NCBI RefSeq assembly: GCF_022570735.2
Contig: NZ_JANCNS010000001.1
Location: 434,001 to 498,000 of the forward strand
Length of the DNA stretch: 64,000 nt
Source of the DNA: Christiangramia oceanisediminis
GTDB lineage: Bacteria > Bacteroidota > Bacteroidia > Flavobacteriales > Flavobacteriaceae
Direction of reading: 5' to 3'
This document shows positions 18,301 through 26,527 of the stretch, one piece after another. The translations under genes and the position numbers were made by a program. The first letter of the stretch is position 1; each line of letters opens with the position of its first letter. The notes beneath the pieces are model-generated. The model searched no databases, was not told where the DNA came from, and worked only from the letters and a program-made list of their open reading frames with translations.

Positions 18301-19453
18301 CATTATTGGTATTATCAGGGAAAGCTCCGCCCGGCACATTAAAAAAGCCTCCCGGCGGGTTATCCACACCAATATTCCCAGCAACGGGGGATTCTCCAAG
18401 ATCCTGAATAGCCACAATATTACGGGTATCCTGTATATTCTGAATATTATTGGTACGGTTGGTCACCCAAACCTGGATTCGTTTTATCTGAATATTGCTG
18501 TTGATGAACGGATAATTTTCCAGGGCCTCATCATAATGATCCCTGAAATAATGTGCCAGGAAAAAGTGCCTGTCCTGATCGTATTCCAGAATGAACTTTT
18601 CGAAATCCTCAACGGTAGCACCACCTTCCACGTTCAGGGTTCTTCGCTCCGATTGCTGTTCAGAAAAGACCCCTGTGATCCTTGTTTTCCCGAACTGTAG
18701 CTCGGTCTTGAACCCAAAAAGGCTCTGGGCTCCCTGGATTAGTGAGTTAGTGAGCGGCATATTCACATTTCCCACTTCGATCTTTTGTATGATATCATCC
18801 TCATTAGGCGTATACTCCAGTTTTAACTGGTTCTGAAAATCGAAGGTGGATTCGGTATCGTAATTTGCGGTGATCTGAAGTCGCTCCCCTATTTGTCCTA
18901 GAAGACTCAAACTTATTCGCTGGTCGAAATCGAAAGACAGGTTCCTTCGGTTACGGGGTGAAAATGCAGGGTTATCCTGTTTCGTAAATAAAAGACCAAG
19001 ATCCATTTCTACCGATCCCTGGGGAAGTATGTCTATTTGTGATCCTCCAAAAATGGACTCGAAGAAATTGTTGTTCACATAAAAATCGGGCAGAAGGTCC
19101 TTCTGAATCTCTTCAGCACCTTCCTTTCTGCCGCTGAGTGCATCATTTTTAAGCTTGAAATAATTCTGCATCTCTTCAGAGAGTACCAGTTCTTCAAACT
19201 CTTCCGGAGTAAGTACAAGGGGTAAGCCTAAATTGAGATTACCAAGGCTTTCTTTATAAAAATAGCGATCAAGAACAGGATCATATTCATATAAGGATAC
19301 AATACTTTCGGGATCTGGAAGTTCGATGTTTCCTAAAACATAACCCGTGGTATCCTGCGGGGTTTCCTGAGCCGCAGAATCCATCGCAGATACCAGTAAT
19401 ATCAGCAGAATAAGGCGTACCGGTAAAGACAACTTCGGGTAATTGTTCCTCAA
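12314..19453 (-). CDS. sprA: Type IX secretion translocon protein SprA
   Basis: A 2379-residue outer-membrane protein, the giant barrel through which type IX secretion substrates leave the cell; also needed for gliding. The signal peptide spans about 1-28 (ending DSAAQETPQ). The rest is a long run of amphipathic strands with acidic, Asn-rich loops, and it ends RSGITLIYNFGN with a C-terminal barrel strand. Length is in the usual 2300-2500 range, so the gene looks intact. It follows ruvA after one base, so both are translated from one message. Other T9SS genes (gldKLMN, porV, sprE) are not in this window. Confidence 0.97.
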   Translation of the reverse strand: MRNNYPKLSLPVRLILLILLVSAMDSAAQETPQDTTGYVLGNIELPDPESIVSLYEYDPVLDRYFYKESLGNLNLGLPLVLTPEEFEELVLSEEMQNYFKLKNDALSGRKEGAEEIQKDLLPDFYVNNNFFESIFGGSQIDILPQGSVEMDLGLLFTKQDNPAFSPRNRRNLSFDFDQRISLSLLGQIGERLQITANYDTESTFDFQNQLKLEYTPNEDDIIQKIEVGNVNMPLTNSLIQGAQSLFGFKTELQFGKTRITGVFSEQQSERRTLNVEGGATVEDFEKFILEYDQDRHFFLAHYFRDHYDEALENYPFINSNIQIKRIQVWVTNRTNNIQNIQDTRNIVAIQDLGESPVAGNIGVDNPPGGFFNVPGGAFPDNTNNDLNPFGITGAGESILTPAIRDIATVESGFGPLVVSEGIDYAILENARQLRPNEYTVNTQLGYISLNQRLSNDEVLGVAFQFTINGEVFQVGEFANDGVNSTNNNPDQNPGTNPRANQNLVVKLLKSTIINVNEPVWDLMMKNIYSLGAYQLEREDFRMNILYTDPQPLNYIKPVEGTSLPPDVAETPLLRVFRLDQLNNNNDPINGGDGFFDYVPQITIDSQNGNIIFTTVEPFGKHLFDKLDDTPNTGPEDYNIPETWNENQQRYVFRAMYRTTKIQAEQEEADKNKFQLKGRYKSAEVEGIPIGFNLPPGSVTVTAGGRVLQEGVDYVVNYELGRVQILDEALLASDIPIQVNTENNALFGQQTKRFSGINVEHQFNENFLIGGTLINLKERPLTQKANYNYEPINNTIFGLNLNYSTEVPFLTRLVNKLPNIDTDVKSNVSVRGEFAYLLPGSPANSDFDGKATTYIDDFEAAQTSIDINNPLSWELSSVPLGFGGELANGDLNVGNRRAKMAWYTIDPIFYSNNRPAGISDSDISTYAARRVALNEIFPNVDVVQGQPQVVYTMDVAYNPQERGPYNYNPAAAGGNTLPNPRNNFGGIMRAINTTNFEQSNVEYIQFWVMDPYIYPENAGNPGGTINFNLGNISEDVLKDGRKQYENGLPEGDGTADVISTAFGQVPADQSLVYAFDTEGDARTLQDAGYDGILDAEEAVLFSDFANLPDPSADNYQYFLNRDGSILERYSDYNGVEGNSPTVVTDTNRGNTTLPTTEDINRDNTMNTINSYFQYEVPFFPGMNIDNNRYVTDVKELTTTLRNGQELPVRWVQFKVPIFEPTEAIGGIADFRSIRFIRMYLTDFQNPTLLRFGTMDMVRGDYRRYNQSLFEDEGQIENPNTLFEVNAVNIEENENREPIPYVLPPGVFREELFENNSNIRQNEQSLSLRVCELEPQDARAVYKNFQIDMRQFKNLEMFLHAESFVNRPPLKDGQLVAFIRMGTDFSDNFYQIEVPLSPTLFGASTAAEIWPEVNRLNLELDLLQQIKTAVLGDPSLVSTELNFFTEELMPVDAETPYDMGRLRLGIKGNPSFGNIRLLMLGVKNGTNPDGLTELCGEVWFNELRLSDLKNEGGWAGVVSMDSNLADFANISATGRRSTVGFGSIEQGPNQRSREDLSQYDMVTNVNMGQLLPPQWGVKIPVNYSRGEELITPKFDQEFLDVELDTRLDNIEDPQEREAVEKQSQSYTKRESINVIGLRKERTGDKKPMPYDVENFAFSTSYNQINHRDFEIEQSLDQSVRVGGTYEFNFPAKTVEPLRKITVLDSSDYFALLRDFNFNYLPSNINASSNIFRQYNQQKFRSLELSENDIGIPTLYQRNYLFDWQYGVNYNLTKSLNFAFNASNNRIIRNYIDEEGFADNSIGLWDDFFSIGRPDVHFQTLQVNYQLPFDKIPVLRFINTTYSYTGDFQWQRGSQIFSQLENIPDIGNSVQNSNTHQINANLNLQDLYDYVGLVEKNPQSTGKSIQERSRGVPTLGPPDEQQQVQEEPRVKTNKTYNTFVNIVTGLKTFQVNYRNSRGIYLPGYTQDVGFMGTIRPTFGFTLGFQDEIRYMAAERGWLTLFQNFNQQYTTVENEQLDFQAGFDFLPDLTLELTGRKNYSENFSENYRVDPLTQQYIPLTPYSYGNFNISTILIRTAFSTSNETTSAAFETFRENRLEVARRLANERGLDPDDVDQEGYPVGIGRTNQAVLLPAFIAAYSGEDPGNVKLGPFRSVPAPNWNLKYTGLMRLKWFRDHFRRFSINHGYRSDYTLTQFQTNLDYDPDNPQEVNQAGDFKNPILYSNVVLTELFTPLARIDFETRGNIQVLAQMEKDRSLAFSFDNNLLTEYSGNEYTLGLGYRLQDLKIATSLGGRSRILSSDLNFKADVSYRKNRTIVRYLDLSNNQTISGQDIWAINFTADYGLTRNLTARFYYDHSFSEYAVSTAFPQTTIRSGITLIYNFGN

Positions 19454-19454
19454 C

Positions 19455-20036
19455 TTATAGCTTTTTAAGAGCCATTTTTATTATAGATTCCACGGTAGAT
19501 TCAGAGTTTTCCTGAATAATCCTGTCTACAACTTTGCCTGCCTGGCGCCTGTTATATCCCAGGATCTCTAATGCAGATAACGCTTCTTCCCTGCCAGTAT
19601 TGTTCTGAGACACTAAAACTTCACCTTCATCCATCACAGCAAGAGCCTTGTCTTTAAGGTCCAGAATAACTCTTTGGGCCGTTTTTGCTCCAATACCCTT
19701 GACACTTTGTATGGTGCCAACATCTTCATTCGCTATGGCCGCAGTGACTTCACCGGGCTGAAGCGAGGATAACATGGTGCGAGCAGTACTGCTTCCAACT
19801 CCCGAAACCGAAATTAAAAGTTTAAAGATCTCCCGTTCAGATTTTTCCATAAAACCGAAAAGGGTATGGGAATCTTCCTTAACCTGTAAGTAGGTATATA
19901 AACTAATGGCCTCAGAATCTGGAATCAGCGAATAAGTATGAAGTGAAATGTTGACCAAATATCCAATTCCATTACAGTCTATAACAACATGGGTTGGATT
20001 TTTTTCAATTAATTGCCCCTTAAGATGATGAATCAT
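19455..20036 (-). CDS. ruvA: Holliday junction branch migration protein RuvA
   Basis: A 193-residue subunit that binds four-way DNA junctions and recruits the RuvB motor (encoded at 27.9-29 kb). The OB-fold start MIHHLKGQLIEKNPTHVVID, the two helix-hairpin-helix elements LLISVSGVGSSTARTML and SVKGIGAKTAQRVILDL, and the short C-terminal RuvB-binding domain (about 145-193) are all visible. It is the first gene of the ruvA-sprA pair; a promoter lies 23 bases upstream. Function is unrelated to SprA, but the pairing is conserved in the family. Confidence 0.96.
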   Translation of the reverse strand: MIHHLKGQLIEKNPTHVVIDCNGIGYLVNISLHTYSLIPDSEAISLYTYLQVKEDSHTLFGFMEKSEREIFKLLISVSGVGSSTARTMLSSLQPGEVTAAIANEDVGTIQSVKGIGAKTAQRVILDLKDKALAVMDEGEVLVSQNNTGREEALSALEILGYNRRQAGKVVDRIIQENSESTVESIIKMALKKL

Positions 20037-20058
20037 GAAAAAAACGTGTGTTAGGCTT

Positions 20059-20089
20059 CAAAAATAGTGAAATAAGTCAAAGGCCAAAA
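20059..20089 (-). promoter_or_regulatory. Promoter for ruvA-sprA
   Basis: Minus-strand TTTTG (20089-20085), 18 bases, then TATTTTTG (20066-20059), close to the phylum consensus. Predicted start near 20053, leader of about 17 bases. Confidence 0.6.
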
Positions 20090-20110
20090 TTCCCTGAAAT
20101 CTTTAAATTC

Positions 20111-22411
20111 TTAGGCACCAACTTCTTTCTTAAGCCGCTTCTCCTTTTCCTGGGCATCAACAACCGCAACAGCAGCCATATTCACCATCTCTTCTACACT
20201 GGCACCCAATTGTAAAATATGAACCGGTTTCTTCATTCCCATCATGATAGGACCAATGGAATCTACATCGTTCAATTCCTTGATAAGCTTATAGGTACTG
20301 TTAGCCGAATCCAATTCTGGGTAAATAAGCGTATTCACTTTTTTACCTGCAAGTTTCGAGAACGGGAATTTATTCTGAAGCATTTCCCTGTTCAGGGCAA
20401 AATCGGCCTGAAGTTCCCCATCCACATTAAGTTCAGGGTAAAACCTATGCAGGTAAGACACCGCTTCTTTTACCTTTTTCGCCTTAGGGTCTTTTGATGA
20501 GCCAAAATTGGCATAAGAGATCATAGCGATCACCGGCTCCATCCCGAACAATTTAACCACCCGTGCAGTCATTTGCGCGATCTTTGCCAGGTCTTTCGCC
20601 GAAGGATCTATATTGATAGAGGTATCACTAATAAACAAGGGACCTCTTGAAGTGTTCATCACATTGGTGGCAGCAACCCTGGTGACTCCCTTAGCCATTC
20701 CTATCACCTCCAGCATAGGTTTTACAACTGTAGGATATGCCCTGGAATAACCTGAAAGCAATGCATCGGCATCACCCTCGTTCACCATCATGGCCGCAAA
20801 GTAATTGCGTTCGCGCATCAATTTTTGAGCATCATATTTAGTAACGCCGTTTCTATGCCTGGTCTCCCAGTATTTATTCGCGTAATTCTGGCGATGATCT
20901 GCCTCTTCATCAGACTTTGAATCGATGATCAATACATCATCATCTTCAAAATCGATCTCGGTCATCAATTCCTTGATCACATCCCTTCTTCCTAAAAGGA
21001 TTGGGTAACCTATACCCTCATCCCTTACGATTTGAGCGGCCTTTAGCACATCCAGATGATCAGCCTCCGCGAAGACGATTCGTTTCGGATTGGTTTTCGC
21101 ACGGTTGATGAGCATTCGGGTAATCTTATTTTCGTTACCCATACGCTCCAGTAATTCCTCCTCATATTTATCCCAATCCTGAATATCCTGGCGGGCAACG
21201 CCACTTTCCATAGCCGCTTTCGCCACGGCTGGTGGGACTTTAGCAATGAGTCTCGGGTCGAATGGTTTTGGAATGATGTAATCAGGCCCAAAATTGAGCC
21301 TGGTTTCTCCATAAGCGATATTCACCTGTTCCGGCACGGCCTCCTTAGCCAGTTCGGCCAGGGCCTTTACCGCAGCCTTTTTCATTTCCTCATTGATCTT
21401 GGTAGCTCTTACATCCAGGGCACCACGAAAAATGAACGGAAACCCAAGCACGTTATTAACCTGGTTAGGATGGTCACTCCTTCCGGTTGCCATGATGATA
21501 TCCTTTCGGGTCTTCATGGCCAGCTCGTAATCGATCTCCGGGTTCGGGTTGGCCATTGCGAAAACGATAGGCCTTTTAGCCATACTGTTCAGCATTTCAG
21601 GAGAAACGATATCGGCAATTGAAAGCCCCACGAACACATCGGCATCTTTCATCGCCTGTTCGAGCGTATCTATCTTCCTGGCAGTGGCGAATTCAGCTTT
21701 TTCTTCGGAAAGGTTTTCACGATCCTTGCGAATCACTCCTTTGCTGTCCAGCATCACGATATTTTCAGCTTTCGCACCAAAGGCTTTATATAGTTTTGTA
21801 CAGGAAACAGCGGCAGCACCGGCACCGCTGATCACGATCTTTACTTTCTGAATCTTCTTTTTAGCAAGTTCCAGGGCATTCAAAAGTGCTGCTGCCGAAA
21901 TAATGGCCGTACCATGCTGGTCGTCGTGCATTACCGGAATGTCCAGCTCCGCCTTTAGCCGTCTTTCAATTTCGAAGGCCTCAGGGGCTTTGATATCTTC
22001 CAGGTTGATCCCCCCGAAAGTAGGAGCAATATTTTTAACGGTTTCAATGAATTTATCCACATCCTTGGTATCCACCTCGATATCAAATACATCGATATCT
22101 GCAAAGATCTTGAATAAAAGACCTTTTCCTTCCATCACCGGTTTCGAGGCTTCGGGACCAATATCTCCCAGTCCAAGAACAGCTGTTCCGTTAGAAATTA
22201 CGGCAACCAGGTTTCCCTTGGTGGTATATTTATACGCGTTTTCCTTATCCTTTTCGATTTCCAGGCAGGGCTCGGCCACACCCGGCGAATAGGCAAGAGA
22301 CAAATCTCTTTGGGTCGCGTATTTTTTGGTTGGAACGATCTGAATTTTTCCCGGCTTCGGCTTGGCATGGTAAACCAGTGCCTCTCTTCTCTTTCTGGAA
22401 GTGTTACTCAT
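20111..22411 (-). CDS. maeB: NADP-dependent malic enzyme with phosphotransacetylase domain
   Basis: A 766-residue fusion. The N-terminal half (about 1-420) is malic enzyme: the tyrosine region SLAYSPGVAEPC, metal ligands near MHDDQHGTA, and a dinucleotide site ISGAGAAAVSC. The C-terminal half (about 430-760) is a phosphate acetyl/butyryltransferase domain (IVFAEADHLDVLKAA to QLGASVEEMVNMAAVAVVDAQ), which in MaeB is regulatory rather than catalytic. It converts malate to pyruvate and CO2 with NADP, feeding NADPH and pyruvate pools. Monocistronic by spacing; a TACCTTTG box at 22434-22441 on the minus strand fits a promoter. Confidence 0.96.
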   Translation of the reverse strand: MSNTSRKRREALVYHAKPKPGKIQIVPTKKYATQRDLSLAYSPGVAEPCLEIEKDKENAYKYTTKGNLVAVISNGTAVLGLGDIGPEASKPVMEGKGLLFKIFADIDVFDIEVDTKDVDKFIETVKNIAPTFGGINLEDIKAPEAFEIERRLKAELDIPVMHDDQHGTAIISAAALLNALELAKKKIQKVKIVISGAGAAAVSCTKLYKAFGAKAENIVMLDSKGVIRKDRENLSEEKAEFATARKIDTLEQAMKDADVFVGLSIADIVSPEMLNSMAKRPIVFAMANPNPEIDYELAMKTRKDIIMATGRSDHPNQVNNVLGFPFIFRGALDVRATKINEEMKKAAVKALAELAKEAVPEQVNIAYGETRLNFGPDYIIPKPFDPRLIAKVPPAVAKAAMESGVARQDIQDWDKYEEELLERMGNENKITRMLINRAKTNPKRIVFAEADHLDVLKAAQIVRDEGIGYPILLGRRDVIKELMTEIDFEDDDVLIIDSKSDEEADHRQNYANKYWETRHRNGVTKYDAQKLMRERNYFAAMMVNEGDADALLSGYSRAYPTVVKPMLEVIGMAKGVTRVAATNVMNTSRGPLFISDTSINIDPSAKDLAKIAQMTARVVKLFGMEPVIAMISYANFGSSKDPKAKKVKEAVSYLHRFYPELNVDGELQADFALNREMLQNKFPFSKLAGKKVNTLIYPELDSANSTYKLIKELNDVDSIGPIMMGMKKPVHILQLGASVEEMVNMAAVAVVDAQEKEKRLKKEVGA

Positions 22412-22465
22412 AATTCATTTTTTTGGCTGAAAGCAAAGGTAGTAAGGCTGAGGTTAAATAGAAAT

Positions 22466-23392
22466 CTATTCTTTTAAAAAGCTGATATTTCTTTTTAAAC
22501 CTTCATATTTGGTTCGTTTCACCGCAGATTTGCGAAAGATCTCGTTAAAAGTCTCACGGGTGATCTCTTCCCAGTCCTTCTTGTCATTTTCAATTAACTG
22601 TGGATGCGGATTGAACAGCGGTTCGTTATGAGGCTTTGAAAACCGGTTCCAGGGGCAAACATCCTGGCAGATATCACAGCCAAACATCCAGTCTTCGAAC
22701 TTATTTTGATAATCAGAAGGTAAATCATCTTTGAGTTCGATCGTAAAATAAGAAATGCACTTGCTGCCATCTACCTTATATGGCTCGTAGATCGCATCGG
22801 TTGGGCAGGCATCGATACAGGCTGTGCAGGTGCCGCAATGGTCGGTAACAGGAGTGTCGTATTCCAGTACCAGGTCCACGATCAGTTCAGCGATAAAATA
22901 AAAACTACCGACCTGCCGGGTAAGCAAATTCGAGTTTTTACCTATCCAACCGAGTCCGCTTCTTGCTGCCCATGCCTTATCGAGAACCGGGGCCGAATCG
23001 ACAAAGGCACGACCATGAAAATCCCCAATTTCATGCTGAAGACTGGCTAGTAATTGCTTCAGTTTATCTTTGATCACGAAGTGATAATCCCGGCCATAGG
23101 CATACTTGCTGATCTTATACGAGTCTTTATTCTGGGTTTCTTCCGGATAATAATTCAGGATCATGGAAATGACACTTTTCGAACCCGGAACGAGCCTGGT
23201 AGGATCCAGTCGTTTATCAAAATAATTCTCCATATACCGCATCTCTCCATGACGGCCTTCGTTCAGCCATTTTTCCAGTCTCGGAGCTTCTTCCTCCAAA
23301 AATTCAGCTTTCGAAATTCCGCAAGAAAGAAAGCCGAGGCGTTTGGCTTCGGCTTTGATAAAACTGGAATATTTACTTGCTGATGTACTCAA
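22466..23392 (-). CDS. queG: Epoxyqueuosine reductase
   Basis: A 308-residue cobalamin-dependent iron-sulfur enzyme that performs the last step of queuosine synthesis in tRNA wobble position 34. The catalytic region [21 protein letters not shown] and both ferredoxin-type cluster motifs, [15 protein letters not shown] (about 187-201) and [11 protein letters not shown] (about 240-250), are intact. It lacks the C-terminal HEAT repeats found in some longer homologs, as is usual here. No other queuosine genes are nearby. Confidence 0.95.
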   Translation of the reverse strand: MSTSASKYSSFIKAEAKRLGFLSCGISKAEFLEEEAPRLEKWLNEGRHGEMRYMENYFDKRLDPTRLVPGSKSVISMILNYYPEETQNKDSYKISKYAYGRDYHFVIKDKLKQLLASLQHEIGDFHGRAFVDSAPVLDKAWAARSGLGWIGKNSNLLTRQVGSFYFIAELIVDLVLEYDTPVTDHCGTCTACIDACPTDAIYEPYKVDGSKCISYFTIELKDDLPSDYQNKFEDWMFGCDICQDVCPWNRFSKPHNEPLFNPHPQLIENDKKDWEEITRETFNEIFRKSAVKRTKYEGLKRNISFLKE

Positions 23393-23435
23393 AACTGAAC
23401 TTTTCAGCAGCTAATTTAAAGATTAATTTTGGAGA

Positions 23436-23975
23436 TTATTGAAGCGCGGGATTATAAGGCGCAAAAACACCATTCTCATTCTCTAAACCTACCCAGGCAT
23501 GAAGCGTCCAGCCTCCTGCTGCACAATTCACTGCCCACACATCTTCAGAACCAATAAATCCTTCTGGCGCGTTGGAATACTCTGTATCTGGATCACAACC
23601 CGGGATTGGGATCAAATACTCAGCTGCGACGAACTGCATATCTCCGTTTTCATCAGGGTGATAGACGAGGATTTCCGGCTTTAACACTTCAAAATTCATA
23701 TCTACATACTCCATTTTCGCATAATGCACTCCCATTCCGGGCACTAGCGGACTTACGGCTTCGTAACCCTGTGCTTCGGCAACCTGGAAATTATGAAATC
23801 GCTTCATTGCTTTTGTTAGCATTTCCAGCTGTTCTTCAGCATTCCCGGCATTTTCTATTTTGAAATCATAGACTTTTAAAATCTCTTCTTCTACCTGTTC
23901 ATTACTGCAGGATGTTGCAAACACCATAAAAAGAAGTAATACGGGTTTGGCAATTTGTAAAATTCTGTTTTTCAT
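23436..23975 (-). CDS. Conserved lipoprotein of unknown function
   Basis: A 179-residue protein with a lipobox ending ATSC at residue 23, so a predicted lipoprotein. The body carries QGYEAVSPLVPGMGVHYAK, then PEILVYHPDENGDMQFVAAEY, a CDPD segment, a second Cys in WAVNCAAGG, and WTLHAWV followed by GVFAPYNPAL at the end. This layout (GMGxHY, PE-ILVY-P, LHxWV, FxxxNP) recurs in a widespread bacterial family without a known role; the spaced histidines could bind metal. It precedes queG on the minus strand but is 43 bases away, with no functional link evident. Confidence 0.72.
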   Translation of the reverse strand: MKNRILQIAKPVLLLFMVFATSCSNEQVEEEILKVYDFKIENAGNAEEQLEMLTKAMKRFHNFQVAEAQGYEAVSPLVPGMGVHYAKMEYVDMNFEVLKPEILVYHPDENGDMQFVAAEYLIPIPGCDPDTEYSNAPEGFIGSEDVWAVNCAAGGWTLHAWVGLENENGVFAPYNPALQ

Positions 23976-24010
23976 CTGACTATATTTATTGGTTAATAAT
24001 TAGTTACTTT

Positions 24011-24448
24011 TTATTTCATTTGGATCTTCATATCATAATCTGGTGCAGTCTTTAATACCTGCTGAATAATTTCGGGGGATACAGATTTCTTAGCTGCATC
24101 TACTTCGGTTTCAGACACTCCATACTTATTGAAGAATTCAGAAAAGCCTTTTGGACTATGTATATTCACCCATTTACAAACCATATCACCTGAATTTTTA
24201 AAGGTATGTACGGTATTAGGTGGGATATCTACAGATTCTCCTTTTTTAATTTTTCTCAGTTCACCATTGATGACAAAATCCATTTCGCCTTCCATGATGT
24301 AAAAGGACTCGTGATATTTTTCGTGATGGTGTGGTGGAGGGCCTGGTATATTAGGTTGAGATTCACCGATAGCCATATCGTAATTTGCCGATAAATTTTG
24401 TGGAAAAACTTGGTGTCCTAAAACCCACATTTTCAAATTATTATTCAT
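24011..24448 (-). CDS. Cupin domain protein
   Basis: A 145-residue single-domain cupin. The metal motif is clear: HHHEKYHE (residues 40-47) and a later histidine H81 in PPNTVHTF, with the EGEMDFVING turn between. Such proteins are small-molecule oxygenases, isomerases or sensors; the substrate cannot be inferred. It is divergent from the TetR-family gene at 24521, and the 72-base gap holds two copies of a TTTGTCTC half-site, so it is probably the TetR target. The next gene downstream on the same strand is the lipoprotein at 23975, 36 bases away, which could be in the same transcript. Confidence 0.85.
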   Translation of the reverse strand: MNNNLKMWVLGHQVFPQNLSANYDMAIGESQPNIPGPPPHHHEKYHESFYIMEGEMDFVINGELRKIKKGESVDIPPNTVHTFKNSGDMVCKWVNIHSPKGFSEFFNKYGVSETEVDAAKKSVSPEIIQQVLKTAPDYDMKIQMK

Positions 24449-24453
24449 CTTAT

Positions 24454-24519
24454 GAGATTTTTGTCTCGTAAATATATTTTTAAATTTTCAATATTCAAAA
24501 TTTTATAAGACATTTGTCT
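24454..24519. promoter_or_regulatory. Putative TetR operator pair between cupin and regulator genes
   Basis: Site 1 at 24454-24467 is GAGA-N6-TCTC. Site 2 at 24508-24519 is AGACA-TT-TGTCT, a perfect inverted repeat. Both share the half TTTGTCTC, set 53 bases apart. Site 2 touches the start codon of the TetR gene at 24521, and site 1 lies 6 bases before the cupin start. This layout fits repression of both divergent genes by the TetR protein. Confidence 0.55.
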
Positions 24520-24520
24520 C

Positions 24521-25114
24521 ATGAATGAGAAATATATAGGCACCGGCAGGAAAAATCAAAAGCTAAAAACCCGTGATAAAATCCTTGAAAGCACCCAGTC
24601 TTTAATGGAAAATAGTGAAAATCTTACCCTGGAAGATGTCGCGAAAAAAGCTGGAATTTCAAGAGCCACCATTTACAGGTATTACTCAAAAATCGAGATC
24701 CTGGTTGCGGAAGCCGTTCTTGACCTGAACACGAAAAGCACCGAAGAAATCATTGAAGATGTACGCCATATGGAGCTTGATAAAGCAATTATTGCCATCC
24801 AGGATTATTATAATAATCTCACTATTGATCATGAAGCGGGATTCAGAAAATATATGAGCGTGGTATTGAATGCGGAACAAAGCAAAAAGATGCGTGGGGC
24901 CCGGAGGAAGAAAACCTTACAAAAACTTTTTAAAGATAAAGCCAAACACCTATCAGCATCAGAGCGCGAAAACCTGGCAAACCTTGCGACAGTTTTAATG
25001 GGAATTGAAGCCTTTGTAGTAACTAAAGATGTTTGCGACCTGGATAATCAGCAATCAAAGGAGGTATTAAACTGGGGTTTAAAACAGGTACTTCAGTCGG
25101 TATTGAAAAGTTGA
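24521..25114 (+). CDS. TetR/AcrR family transcriptional regulator
   Basis: A 197-residue regulator. The N-terminal helix-turn-helix is LTLEDVAKKAGISRATIYRYYSK (about 35-58), typical of the family; the remainder is an all-helical ligand and dimer domain with no recognisable signature. It is divergent from the cupin gene and probably controls it and itself through the palindromes in the shared gap. The inducer is unknown. A weak hairpin follows the stop codon (25114-25141). The initiating ATG at 24521 is supported by the operator-like sequence directly before it; a second in-frame ATG does not follow closely. Confidence 0.92.
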   Translation: MNEKYIGTGRKNQKLKTRDKILESTQSLMENSENLTLEDVAKKAGISRATIYRYYSKIEILVAEAVLDLNTKSTEEIIEDVRHMELDKAIIAIQDYYNNLTIDHEAGFRKYMSVVLNAEQSKKMRGARRKKTLQKLFKDKAKHLSASERENLANLATVLMGIEAFVVTKDVCDLDNQQSKEVLNWGLKQVLQSVLKS

Positions 25115-25439
25115 ATTCTAATTTTAAACGAGATTAGAATTACAAGTATTTAATTAGATGTCTATTTTCCTGTAGCAGGAAAATATAGTTAGGAGTAATT
25201 CTCTCCATAACTTAACCAAAAAGCATACAGGTCCTTCTGCACACATTCGAGTCACAGGGCAGAATACTTAAATAATTATGATTTAGTAATAACATTGATA
25301 AAAGCCTAGGCGTTTGGCTTAGGCTTTTATTAGTTGAGAAAAGCGTCCATTTTTGGTCATGGCGCTAATTTAAGTTATTTAGGATCGCCTTCCGGAGGGA
25401 TGGACTAAGAACATAAAATCCTGAATTTTTAAATATTCA
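25114..25439. other. Gene-free gap with two hairpins
   Basis: About 325 bases between the convergent TetR and DUF4242 genes. It holds a 9-base-arm inverted repeat at 25114-25141 (AATTCTAAT/ATTAGAATT) overlapping the TetR stop, and a stronger hairpin at 25298-25330. I see no open frame or RNA gene in the remainder. Confidence 0.7.
25298..25330. terminator. Bidirectional terminator-like hairpin
   Basis: Perfect arms ATAAAAGCCTA and TAGGCTTTTAT around an 11-base loop, with A and T runs built into both arm ends. It lies between convergent genes and can serve either direction. Confidence 0.65.
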
Positions 25440-25718
25440 TTACACCTTAGCGGTCTCCGGACTAATAATTTCAGAAACCACCGATATTGAATTAATAGGA
25501 AATCCACCTTTTTTAGCATGTTCTTTTAATAATTCAGGGTTTGTAGCTTTATAAATACAGTAAACTTTATTTTCCGCTACATAGCTGTGAATCCACTTAA
25601 TTTCTTCGGAATTCATTCCATCCAGAACGTCGCATGACTTTCTTGAAATTCCCTGGAGATCTTCATGGGTCGACTTCCCTATCTGAGGAATCTCCCGTTC
25701 GATAACAAATGTTTTCAT
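25440..25718 (-). CDS. DUF4242 domain protein
   Basis: A 92-residue cytoplasmic protein without signal or helix. MKTFVIEREIPQIG, the central IKWIHSYVAENKVYCIYKA and the end EHAKKGGFP match the DUF4242 family, a small ferredoxin-like alpha-beta fold found as stand-alone proteins. Biochemistry is poorly defined; some members are described as nickel binding. The gene lies alone between a hairpin and an NTF2-like gene on the same strand, 128 bases away. Confidence 0.82.
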   Translation of the reverse strand: MKTFVIEREIPQIGKSTHEDLQGISRKSCDVLDGMNSEEIKWIHSYVAENKVYCIYKATNPELLKEHAKKGGFPINSISVVSEIISPETAKV

Positions 25719-25846
25719 TTTTCTAGTTTTTGTTTCATTAAATCAAACCCAATTTTCTTACTCATTAATTTCTCCATACATGCATGCTATCAATAACATC
25801 ATTTCATTTTGCAACCCTGAGATCTTGACCAAATTACCTATAAAAT

Positions 25847-26326
25847 CTACTCCTGAGCAATAGGCGCCATATGTTCATGGGTAATCTTCCAGCCGTCTGG
25901 AGTTTTAATAAATAACAAAGTTCCCTGCATTTTCATTTCGTAAGTTTTCTCACCTCTATCAAATTTAAAATCGGAATGAAAGGTGACATTTGCCACATCG
26001 CCCCCATAGACGTTAATTTGAAGATCATCCCAATTCCATTTTTCAACCCTGGTAATAGTTCCAAGAAAACTCCTTTCAAAATCTTCATTTTCTTTAGAAC
26101 CCTGTCGCATGCCACCCACTTCAAACTCGGTGAATTTCGGCCCGTAAGCATGCATGGAGATTAACTTATCAGTTTCATTATTCCGAATGCTTTGTTCAAT
26201 TTCATCCAGTGCCTTTTTCACTTCCTTCTGGGCTTCCGGATATTCTTTTGTGAGTTCGGGTTCCTGCGATAACAAAATTGACGGAACCAAAAAGATTAAT
26301 ATGGCTGCTAGATAAGGACGAACCAT
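25847..26326 (-). CDS. Exported NTF2/SnoaL-like protein
   Basis: A 159-residue protein with signal peptide (about 1-20, ending LLSQEPELT). The mature part follows the cone-shaped NTF2-like order: a helical start with EVKKALDEIEQSIRNNETDKLISMH, a beta sheet through VTFHSDFKFDRGEKTYEMKMQGTL, and the terminal GWKITHEHMAPIAQE, a hallmark ending of SnoaL/DUF4440-type proteins. Function is undetermined: a binding pocket or hydrolase is possible. It is exported, whereas most relatives are cytoplasmic. Confidence 0.8.
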   Translation of the reverse strand: MVRPYLAAILIFLVPSILLSQEPELTKEYPEAQKEVKKALDEIEQSIRNNETDKLISMHAYGPKFTEFEVGGMRQGSKENEDFERSFLGTITRVEKWNWDDLQINVYGGDVANVTFHSDFKFDRGEKTYEMKMQGTLLFIKTPDGWKITHEHMAPIAQE

Positions 26327-26527
26327 AAGTCAAGAATTTTAAAATTAGTGCCTCAATTCCAAAACAAAGAGGTATTTAGGTAGAAAATTGAATTCAGGGA
26401 TAAGCTTAAAATCGGCATAAGTATAAGCCAAAATGGAGGGGTATAGAAGTAGAGTATTACAGGTTCAAGTAACCAATTTTATATTTAATTTCAAATGGGT
26501 GTAAATCGGTATTTTAGAATAAAGCAA

